Assembly: GCA_033439265.1 (NCBI GenBank)
Contig: JAVTVX010000009.1
Location: 299,609 to 363,608, forward strand
DNA: 64,000 bases
Source: Dillenia suffruticosa
Taxonomy: Eukaryota; Streptophyta; Magnoliopsida; Dilleniales; Dilleniaceae
Direction: 5' to 3'
The first letter of the stretch is position 1. Each line of letters begins with the position of its first letter. Positions 12,714 to 23,500 of this stretch are shown here, in pieces. The translations under genes were made by a program, and so were the position numbers. The notes below the pieces were generated by a model. The model saw only the letters and a program-made list of their open reading frames with translations. It did not search any database and was not told the DNA's origin.

Positions 12714-15700
12714 CTATTCTGAATCGTCCATGGTTGGGGACTGCCTCTGTGTAGGACTTACACTCCCACCTCGGCTTATCTTAAGTGCAGTCAAAGCCTT
12801 CTGTATTTCCATTGTCATGGCACTGTCCACACTTCCTGACGAAAGCTTCTTATGTGCTTTCTGCACATGAAGCTTAAGAGAGCTACTACTCAGACCAGCA
12901 TTTTTACCGCATATTGGACATACTTTCATTGTTGGCTTTCGCTGCTGCCATTCCATTGATACTTTCCCATGCAGTTTCTTATCTAGCTCCAAAAGGGTCT
13001 TTGCAAAACCATCATTTGGATGGGCTCGACGGTGAGCTCCTTTTAGGGTATTCCATGCTTCAAGTAGGGTGCAGTTCCTGCATGGAAAAGATATTCTTGT
13101 AATGAAACTACTCTGGAGTAGAGATCAAGTGATTGTGGTGATTATGTGCTTAACAGTAGAAAAATAATTGCGATAAGGAGAGCACTTCCTCTATTACTTA
13201 CTTCTTGAGCATCAAGTAAGCAAGAACAAGTGTAGCACTTCTACTTCTCCCTTCAAAGCAATGAACCAGAACCCTCCCACCTGTCTGCTCAACACGATCA
13301 ATAAAATCTGAAGCTTCTTCAAAGATATTGCTAATGTCGGTATCTTCTTTATCACATATCTGGAGACCATAGTAACAATATCAGGTTTCCAAGAACTACG
13401 AAATTGTTATCATTTGGAAAACCATAAGCATAAGCTAAAGATGCACGTCTCCCAGGTCTGCAACCTTAAAAAATACAAAACTAGGGTAGTCTAAACATCA
13501 TGCAAATGACTAGTTTATACCTTTGGCAAGGATTTCCTAGAAGTGCTAAGAACCCCCTCCAAACAGAACAAAGGCCCTTTTAACTAGAACTAGCTCAAAT
13601 ATACTTTAGCACAGGTCCTGTTTGCAAAGGTATCTATTACTTATAATCATTTTTTTAGTATTAAAGAAAAAAAGGAAATATATACTATGAAAGAGGGAGA
13701 AAATTACAAAGAAATTCAAGGGATAAGGTTAGCTTCCTAGGCACGACAAAGACACCTCCAACTAAAATCTCTTGTGATTTTTTGAAAGAGCATGCAATTT
13801 CAAAGAATATGCATACAGTGAAATCATCCCCGTTAAACATTGTACTGCAGCATTCTCTAATTTGTCTCTTCAAATGGACCACGATAGAAATAACTAGCAC
13901 ATCTACCAGATGGCACAAGCAAATTCCAACATATTGGAATAAAAAAAAATTATATGGAGGGTTATTTATAGTTGTTCTTAATTTGCTTCCACAAGATTGA
14001 GAAATAAAGAATGGACTATACAATAAAAGAGTTAGGGTGCGTTCAATCAAATAAACTCCACAAGCAACACATGGTATTGCAAACAGAAAATTGGTACCAG
14101 AGCACTTACAGAGAAATTTTTATATTCAAAAAGATTAGGGTATTGAGAATCTGCTTGTCCAATTTCGTTTGAACACAAGCACAAGATATGTGTAATCCCT
14201 AAATGCCGCAGTGTGTACACAGATCTTGCAGCCAAAGCACCACCAATGAACAGGCTACTGGTAATTGATGATGGTCTCTCTGTATTGGCAGCATCAGATA
14301 TCAATGATGTTCTCTCAAGAATGTGCTCAAGTCTGACCTGTAAAGCACCATTGAAATGAAAACAAAAAAAATAAAATGCAGAAGTATAAGAAGCCCAAAG
14401 ATGAGTCAAATGAATCCCCCATCACCATCATAGTTACCTTCAATTCATAAGCATCAACAACAAAATTATTATCACCACCCTCAAAAAACCCTGTGCTGAA
14501 GTTGTTCTCTAGACATAACTTGACTGCGTCATTTTTCAGCACTTCATTCCATTGCTCCAATTCTTTGTTCAATTCTGCATCAACCTGACAATTAAGGAAT
14601 TATTAATCTTTGGCCAGAGGATACCTTCATTTCATGATGAAAAATTTGTATCTGTACAAATGATACTAGAATCAAATCAGAAAACATATTTTAGCTGCTA
14701 AAATCAAACTAGCATAATGCAAAAAGCATGGCATCCATGGTTGAGTGGCTGAAGAGCTATGTTTATTCAACTCATGATCTGCTAAAATCAAACATCTAGG
14801 ATTGAAAAATACAGAAATAAATTCTAGAGATCAGAGTCATTAGTCAACATCTTTAATTTGCAAAGCTATTGGTCTAAGTCAAACAACTGGACAATTTCAG
14901 GTAATAATCATCTGCTGGAGCACCATATTACTTAAGCATCAAGAATCTGGTCAGCTTCCACATAATATGCAAGGGTTAGTTCGGTAAGATTGGACAGCAC
15001 ATTTATTAAGATAATGTTGAGTATTAACAATATGAGGTATTGAATAACATACTATCTCATGGATGAAAATTTTCTCCAAAATATCAGACAGCATTGGCAA
15101 AAGCAAAATCCATACAGTTCTATAAACACAATTACTCTGTAAGACGGCATGCAATATGCCTTATCACTAATATCTCAGAAGAGGAACATGCCTTTGCAAA
15201 TTTGTGAAAATCCCGGAGCTTTGCTGTCAAGCGCAAACTACGGAGGGGCTCCCCGCTGCCTTTCCAGAACTTTCCATGGCAACTTTCTCGTGACATTGGA
15301 GAATTTGAGTCTGTGCTTTCTCTATGTCCTGCCAATGATAACTTTGGAACTGTTCTTTGAAATTCCTGATCATTCCGATCTGGAGTGTGGTCATAATTGA
15401 CGCGGTCCTTACTCATTGGAGTGTGATCATAATTATCACATTCCTTACTCATTGGAGAGGGATAAGGAACGCCATGACCAGTAACATGAGATGGCAAATC
15501 TGGCATTGTGACATCTTCTTTTTCAAATTCCCCAGAGGAGTTTTTGTTAATAATGTTAAGAAAAGCTCGAAAATGGCATTCGAGTTTTTGATGAAGTGTG
15601 AGTAAAAATATATGAAACCCCTGAAGATCCCTTAGGGCTGCACGAAACCCATTACGGAACTCTTGGACCACATAAGTCATGTCCAACTGACATGGGTCAG

Positions 15701-18452
15701 ATTCATCCGCGTTACTTAATGGAGTGCCTAATTTCCCCCCTGTTATGTCGTGTAACAGACTTGAGGAGTAATCTGAACTGTTAAGAAGGAGCTCAACCAG
15801 CTTGGGATAAATGGCCTGGTCATTTGCACGTTTACCTGCAGGGGGTCTACGAGGGACACCAGAGTCAATAGCCACAATCTTGAAATTGGATGATGTTGAT
15901 TCAACTGATACTTGACTTTTTAAGCACATATAACCGGCTAATGGAGATTCAACAACATCAGAAAGGTCAGATCTTTGAGATGCCAAAGTAGAATTATGAG
16001 TGTTCAATTTGCTATCTACTGATGATGCCCTTCTTTCTTTTTGCAGAGCCCTAATAACTCTTGGTCTGTAACGCTTCACTGCGGAATCAAAAGCTTCCTC
16101 CAGTGCATCAAGATTTTCAGATGTCACTTTATCAGCCAAGAGAAGATTTGCAGGATTCCCGCGCCACCTGAGCTCGTGGCAAGGGAGCCTATCTTCATTT
16201 CGGATGACAAGGTCCAGCATCAAAATCCTGCCAAGAGCTGCTGCAGTCTTCTCAACAGCTTCCTTTGAATCAAATGCATTGGTGCTTTCCATAAGTGGGG
16301 ATCCATGGATGTAACTACAAAGAGAATGGAGAATTTTCAGGCGTTCAGTAAACCAAATTAAAACTAATTTAGCATTCTATTGTGCTCTGAGTCCTACCTA
16401 TCCACCTTTAAGGTCCAACTGGAGCCTTTACAATGCATGAGAGGCAGCAAGAGTGCAACCTATCACCCCAAGATCATACACTACAAAGTCTGTGGATGAA
16501 AATTTTCCTGATTTAAGAAACTACATATAAAGATCCTGAATTTGCTTTGTTTTGGGGGTAATACAGCCATTAGTCTAACATAATACCATCATTTCCTCCT
16601 GAAAAGTAGAATCTTGGCAAGCTGTTTTACCCTAGTCAGATAGTGCTGACATTCCAGAGAAAACTGACTAGAATGTTCTAATTATTATTCTTTGACAGAA
16701 GAAGAGAAAATTGATAATAGATAAGCTCCCTGGCAGGCCAAGTGAAGTAGATGGCTAACAGTAGAGGAAGCTTCACAAATGTGATCTATACCTCATAAGA
16801 AGAAGGCATCGACTCAAATCAAGAGCTTCCAAAAGCTCTGTGCATGTCATCTCACCAACTTCATCTCCATCTGATTTTGCTGCATCTCTAGCTTTTTCTG
16901 CAGCTTCCTTAATATGAAGCCACTCTGGACTAGAATTGTGAATGACTCTTGCCTGCAACATTTCCATTTTCCAATAAGGTTAGAAATTAACAGCCATTAC
17001 ACCAATCCCAAAGTGACAGATTCAGGGTAAAAGGTCTGACCTGTGGGGTTCGGACGCCAAGCCACTTAGCAAATTCGTAACCAAGGCGCTCTGACTGAGT
17101 GGCCATCCTTGAAGATGAAATCTTTATAACAGCTGAAGCTTCCTTAGGGGAAGAATCATCGTTACAAGGTATGTTAAATAATGCAAAAAAGACAACCCCT
17201 CCAGAGTTCACAGTGACCTGCAGGAAAACTGAATGTGCAATTATAGAAAACCCCATGAAATATACAGATAAAAATGACATGATAGTGCTGAAGAGGCCTT
17301 CTGTTGCCTCAACAAGGCGCATAGTAATTCCTCCATACATACCTCAAGGGCTTTATTGGACTCGTCCTCAGACTGCTCAGTGCTACTACCATGTTCAGTG
17401 TGGTGAAGTGAAGAAAGTCTGGTCCATGAAAACGAACTCGACTCTATATCAATCATAGCAGCTTTACCGAATCTCTCCCACAAACTGATATCAGAATCAT
17501 TCTCGGAAGGAAGACTACATTTTGGATCATTGATTGATTCTCCTGCACTGAAATGGCAATCATAAGTATCCCCTATGTCAAAAGGAACCAAAAAGGGGGT
17601 AATTTCTTTGTTCACTGTAAAATTAAGAAATTAACCAGGATTTTTGATAAAACTAATGTCTAACGTTTAGCAGTTAAGTAGAGCAGGATAGCGCCAATCA
17701 TAAATACCCCTATGTCACAAGGGCCCAAAAAAAGGTAAATTTTTTTGGTTCGCCGTGTAATTGATTAAGTACGAGTATTCTTGATAAAGCCCATGTTTGT
17801 TGTTTAGCGGTAGATTAGCATAGGAGAGCATCAATCATGGATACCTCTATGCCAGCTAAAAAAAGCGAATTTCTTTGTTCATTGTACAAATTAGTAATGA
17901 GGGTTTTGACAAAACCTACGTTCAATGTTTAGCAGTAAAAGTACCTAGAAGAGGAGGGCATACTAGGATGAGGATGAAGACGATGATGATGAGGGAAGCC
18001 AGAGGAGCGATGTCGGCCGCTGCGCTTACGAACCAAGTCCAACCATTGGGCGAACCTGTATCCCGGTCCGGCTGTTATGTCTCCCAACATGTACAGTACC
18101 TGCATTTCCCAAACCCAAAGTTTAATCGGTTTTGAAATGTGTGTGTGTGGGGAGAGAGAGAGAGAGAGAGAGAACTCGAGAAGTGATAGTGAGGGGCAAA
18201 CGGAGGTCGAGTTCGTCAGATCCAAGATCGAGAGAACAATCTTCCTCTTTATCCTGTAAAATCGGCATGTAAAATGTATATATAACCAAAAATTAGAGAA
18301 GTGAGAGAGAGATGATGATGATGGAGGAGAGGAAAATTCTTTAGATCCAGAATGGCTTGTCCTATCAATCAAAAGTACTAAATTTGATAAAAGAAGGAAT
18401 GGGAATGAATGCGGTAACTTGGTGTAATAAAAAAGTAGGAATTGTCGGAAAA

Positions 18453-18493
<41 letters not shown>

Positions 18494-18629
18494 CCAGAAG
18501 TGAAGAGGAAAAGTGGGTGGGGGAGTGATGAAGGCGAAAAGGTTGTAGGGACGTTGCTCTTGTGATGATTGCAGGTGGTGGCGGCGTTGATGGTGGCTGC
18601 TTAGCCTCTGTCTCTTCTTCATCACCCAT
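12714..18629 (-). CDS. PHS1: PHS1-type dual-specificity phosphatase with N-terminal tubulin-kinase-like domain
   Basis: Atypical MAP-kinase phosphatase of the PROPYZAMIDE-HYPERSENSITIVE 1 family, which controls cortical microtubules. Exons in coding order: tentative 18629-18495, then 18099-17964, 17572-17343, 17217-17041, 16952-16792, 16314-15192, 14584-14438, 14337-14110, 13359-13202, 13077-12714. Exons 2-10 encode 907 aa. Exon 2 ([20 protein letters not shown], then DLVRKRS) holds the MAPK-docking Arg region. The next exons form the actin-fragmin-kinase-like domain, including [20 protein letters not shown], which in PHS1 phosphorylates alpha-tubulin. The phosphatase signature [10 protein letters not shown] has Cys codon 13258-13260. 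The C-terminus has two CPxC-like cysteines ([11 protein letters not shown]). Intron 6 has a GC donor. Exon 1 is weak: its donor (G/GTCTCT) fits phase and expected length, but translation could start at the ATG at 18105 or 18090. Confidence 0.94.
17560..17971. repeat. Three diverged ~137-bp tandem repeats filling PHS1 intron 2
   Basis: Copies run 17560-17697, 17698-17834 and 17835-17971. Each begins TCATRRRTAYCYCTATG. Each carries a Lys-like A-rich stretch, TTTGATAAAAC/TTGATAAAGC/TTTGACAAAAC and GTTTAGCRGT near its end. Copy 1 spans the true 3' splice site of exon 3. Copy 3 runs into the donor of exon 2. The divergence suggests an old expansion. Confidence 0.85.
18455..18487 (+). repeat. (GA)n microsatellite, PHS1 exon 1/intron 1 boundary
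   Basis: About 16 GA units, CT on the PHS1 coding strand. It lies just inside intron 1 of the tentative model and would act as a pyrimidine-rich tract. Confidence 0.85.
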
Positions 18630-18636
18630 CTATTTC

Positions 18637-18664
18637 TAGAGAGAGAGAGAGAGAGAGAGAGAGA
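18637..18664 (+). repeat. (GA)n microsatellite in PHS1 5' leader
   Basis: About 14 GA units (CT on the coding strand), 8-35 nt upstream of the candidate PHS1 ATG at 18629. Confidence 0.85.
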
Positions 18665-19997
18665 TGTGTTCCTGTAATGAGAAACCAATTGTGCGCGTGT
18701 ATTTTTTTGTACCGGAAAAAGCAACGTCGCAATAAACTTCTCCCTCTCTCTCTCTCTCATGGAAGGAGGTTGTGGCCGCTCTTTGTGGGAAGTGGGGTTC
18801 GATGGTTGTAGCGTAGTTATATTATGCAAAGTTGGTTTCGCCGGCCTTTGAGCAATGATGATGATTCATGATTTCCATCGCCCACGCTCTCCCCGCCCCC
18901 GCCAGAGACGTCGTCGTATTGACTTGCTTTTTTTTTTTGCTTTCTTTCTCGTAGGGGTCGAAATAGGCCAAACGTCCATTCCGAGATGATGGTTTATTAA
19001 CTACCTACTTTTATATATATATATATATATATATAAAGCTAATAGTATACTTAGAGATACATAATATATAATAACTTTATGTATATTATAATACTACTAA
19101 AATTATATAATATTACATATATTTATAACAGTAATTTAATATTATGTATTTTTTTATTATAAAAGTCTTACACTACACTGGCTATCTTATCAAGCCGATA
19201 AATCAATTGATCAAACAAGTACATCCTGATTCATTATGGTTGCGCTCATGATATGGATTCGGTTTATGGCATGAGATTTAGCTCCTATTCTCTAGATGTG
19301 CCTGACCCATTGTCTAGGCTTAGTGGGTATCATCCAAACAGCAGCCCAATGCCACGGTATGGTGTGGTCAACCAACGAATGAAGGTAAGGATGGAGACTG
19401 GTTGGAATATTCTGCTGAGAACGAATAAATAAAATGAAAAAATGCTTTGCATTTACACTTGGAATTTGACCCCTCCCATTATGTCATGAACCAAGTAAGA
19501 ATAAGACAAGGCTTCCCTGGAAGTGCCACTATAGGATCAAGTTTCCTTTTTCTAGAAAAAAAATAATAATAATAGTAAGAAAAAATAGGTCACAAATGAC
19601 AATGACCACGGAGGAACTCGATCTCATGACATATTCTCTTTAAATAAATTATTGCAGAGGAGATTAAATGAAGTGCTTTGCAAAACCATGATAAGTTGAT
19701 GTGCAGTAGCACCCTCATCGTGTTTTTAGGTACGTCCACGACATCCCTTTCGCTTTGGCCTTTGTGTCCTTATCCTGGAGAGAGGGCAGTTTAATCTTGA
19801 TCAGCTGAGAAATCAAGAGTAATCAAAAACTGTCCATAACTACCTGAATTCTACACAAGCGGCCAGAATTCAGTGGAAGTAGGAAACAAATGTGCTGAAG
19901 AACAGGTCCACCATCTGCCATTCAGCTTCTTCAATACGTATAGAACAGAATGTACAAGATGGGGGGCGGGGGGAATAGGGGACCTTTCTTTCACTCA
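18665..19997. other. Intergenic region between PHS1 promoter and U2 fragment
   Basis: The part near 18670-18950 should be the PHS1 promoter. It is followed by an (AT)n run at 19014-19035 and AT-rich DNA. No coding sequence is supported. Confidence 0.4.
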
Positions 19998-20026
19998 TTT
20001 CTCGGCCTTTTGGCTAAGATCAAGTG
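19998..20026 (+). pseudogene. U2 snRNA 5'-end fragment
   Basis: The 29 bases match the 5' part of U2 snRNA: TTTCTCGGCC followed by TTTTGGCTAAGATCAAGTG, the region that holds stem-loop I and the start of the branch-site recognition segment. The match stops there; the branch-pairing GUAGUAUCUG is absent. ACCTTTCT, which normally adjoins it, occurs at 19982-19989, split off by about 9 bases. No plant upstream sequence element (GTCCCACATCG) is visible. So this is a fragment rather than a working gene. Confidence 0.75.
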
Positions 20027-20347
20027 GTTCAACTTTATTCCCATTTCCTGAAACAATCACAATCAAAAGCAGGACAAACATACGTCCACAGGAAGCTCTC
20101 TTGATGAGGTCATTGATTGATTGCAAGCACCTGCTCAAGTTGAAATAGGAAGCTCATCATTCACATCATGACAATTTCCTCTCTAAGTATTTTTCATCAA
20201 ATTCCCTGTAGACATATCTAAGGTTCTATATACTTGATCCCATGATCAAAAAAATAATCATTGATTTCATATATATTTTTGTATGCGACTTTTGGTTGTG
20301 TTGTGCTTCTGTCTATATTACAAAAAACTCACAATTACACACACACA

Positions 20348-20350
<3 letters not shown>

Positions 20351-20389
<39 letters not shown>
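20351..20389 (+). repeat. (TC)n microsatellite after a short (CA)n
   Basis: About 19 TC units preceded by CA repeats (20337-20350). It lies about 140-180 bp downstream of the SCD2 stop, possibly in its 3' UTR. Confidence 0.85.
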
Positions 20390-20393
<4 letters not shown>

Positions 20394-20531
20394 ACTAATG
20401 GCACCAAAGACAAAAATTCCCTGTTCCCTTACAAGAAGCCAACAATCACAACACAAACTGCACGGACCCACACCATGGGTGGAAAATTGAATGGGCAAGT
20501 AAAAAACGAAAACAATAAAAGCAACATAATG

Positions 20532-23500
20532 CTATGGATAGATTCCTGAGGAAGAAGCCTCCGACTCCAAACCAGTTTTATGATTACTGATAGAATTCGA
20601 AGAAGGCTGCTCAATTTCTTTACGAGATGCTTCCCAAAGTTGCTGCTCTATCCCCAATTTCCTCAGTTCAGTCAGCCCTCTCTCAACTGTCACCGAGGCA
20701 AATATTAAAAAGATGTAAGTACTTAAGCACCTACAGAAACTGAAATATTAAAACCTAATGCCGCATTTTACTTAGCTCCCCTAGTTGTTGCAGGATGTTT
20801 CTATTTTGTATCTGAACTCCAGGTTTCATATCTGCTTATGGCACTGGGATTAAACTGGAGGGAGGATAGGTCTATGTAGCAGCATAATATGCTCAAGTCA
20901 TGATGGCAATAAGTGCAAAATAGAACCTATCCAACCGACTGAATGCAACTTATATTTGGAATTTACATTTTTGTCTAAAATACTGGGGCCATTAGCAATG
21001 CAAAAGGAACAGTCTCAGCACCCAGAGTAACAATTAGCAGTCTCATTTGTTTTGATTTAGTGCATTGATGGATACCATATTTTGTACAGAGAGAATGTGG
21101 AAACTCATTGCAACTGTAAATAGTTCAAGCAGCAAGTTATAAACCTCTCCAAAACCGTTACTTGCTTTGTACCCAATACAGATTTATGTATACTGCTCAT
21201 GCTAAGATAATAACCAAGCTTTAGAATCAATCTTTGGCTAACATGAATGAAACAATTGATTGTGCCCCTTAGCCACAGGGTCCTACTCAAAATGAAATAG
21301 GCTGTTCACCCGAAAATTATCCACAGAAACTCATTTTGATGAAAAATTAGGCAAAAATCAGATTAACAAAGAAATTACCATCCACAACATCATGTGATGT
21401 TGGCGTCTGCCCACTTCGGCTAATCCAAAACTGTAATCGCTCTTCAGCAATATCCTCCTCCACACCATACTCTTTGGCCCTTCTCCAAAAATATGTAAGC
21501 CAAGCCTGATATTGTAAATTTTCAAAATTTGATAAGAGTTTTTAACTGAAGTGAACACACCAAAACTGTTCAAAGCATCAAGAACAAAGTTGCCCAGCCC
21601 AAGTAGTCCAAACCTAATCATAACCCATTGTCCCTAAATCAGTTACAAAATGAGCAACAGCACATTCAAATAAAAGGCTGGGGAGGCTTAAGCTTCTGTT
21701 GCAAAAAGACAAGTATCAAGCCACAGGTAAACCAAATCAATTCCGCAATGAGTATTACTGTAGAAGCAAGGAGGAAAAGTTGATATTTAGCCTCCATAAA
21801 AAAAGGACAGAAATGCTGGCCCACTTCAAGATGAAGAACAACCACTACAGAAAGTCAGATATACGCCCACTTCTCATTAGAATGTACTGTGAATGCCCTC
21901 ATTTTGAACGAATGGTAACATACCTCCTTAAAAAGAACATCTTCTGCCTCCCCTTCACTTAATTCTGCAGGAAAGGGAACCTTCTTCACACAATATCCAA
22001 GGTCTCATAAGATTTAAAAGCAGTTGTAAGAACGAAAAAAAGGGATGAGTTATCTATGCCCCTAAATTCATATCTAATGAGTGACAGGTAGATCCCTATT
22101 TTAAAATTACCATAGGCCTCCACAAACTTTGGATCGCCAGGTGATTTGAGATCTGAAAGACAAACAGAAAAAGAGTTAAGGTTTTTCACTTAAACCACAA
22201 AAGCCTCCTCATAATAGACATGGTGAGAGTCGAACTTCAATGAGATTAAAATCATACATTAAATCGATTGTAACCAATGGCATCATCTAAGCAACAATTG
22301 TTGCTGAAAGCCATGAGCAAAATAAGCTACTACTTTCATCAGAAAAAGGTGCATCTTTAGATTCATCTGTATGTTTTACAGACCCATGTATATTTTCTAC
22401 CTAACTAGCATCTTCAATATTGAGTAAAAATTGCCATGGCATTGAAGCAAAATAATGTGCTACATTATAGCTCCCATTTTAGCCATCTCGCCATATGCAG
22501 TTGAAAAGAATAACTTCTTCACTAATAAACTTCGTGGCAACAACTGCCGCCAGCCCCCTCCCCCCAAAAAAAAAAATTAAATTAAATTAAAAATTAAAAT
22601 TAAAAATTAAAATTAAAAATTAAAAATTAAAAAATTAAAAAAACAAACAAACAAACAAACAAACAAAAACCCAGAAATTACCACAAGGTAACAGATACAC
22701 AAACAGAAATAATGATGCTTTTCCTGAAACCCAAAAGGAGGGGAACGTAATCCAAATAATAAGAGGGAAAACAGATCATGTCATCGTAAATTAAAGTTCA
22801 AGCATGATAATGAATAATCAAAAAGTGTACCCATGGACTGTCGAGTGATACTTGGGCGTCTATGTTGCGCAGAAGCTAGGACCACAGCATCCTCAACCTT
22901 CAAACAGAAGCAGAAATGATTAATCGAACACATGCCACCAAGAATCCAGAACCTATTTCTAACACACAATGACAGAGAATGTGAAACCACAAGACCAACT
23001 TTACAAAACAGGCAATGAGTGTAAGAACCAAGTGCCTATTTTGATAACGTCAACAAATGAAAACTAAACTAATTAAATAACATTCAATGGAGAAAGCAGC
23101 CATTGCATGTACGAGAAATTAACCTTTAAGGATGCTAGTTCTCTTAAGCCCATCTCAACTGACAGCATACTCTCAATATTTCCATCTCCAGTTAGATCAC
23201 TCTGCTCTCGAGCGAATCTTTCCCTCTTATTTGATTCATTTCCATCTGTTCCGTGACAATAATGTCTCATACAAGGTCATCCACAAAGAAGCATGAAAAA
23301 AGAGTACTTATAAAAAATATTCACTAATTTGCAAACCGGCCTCTATTCCAAGCTTCCTCCTTAGCCTTTTGACCAGCAGAAACAACAACTTCAAAGGGAA
23401 GAGGTGCTAAAGATGACCAATGCTCATGCTTTAATACCGCTATATCTGCACAAATACCTATACAACACAAGGAATAAAAATATACAAACCCGAAATTTAA

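Noticed and set aside
18365..18829. 154-codon minus-strand frame over the PHS1 leader.
   Set aside because: Made of translated CT microsatellites; no similarity to the PHS1 N-terminus.
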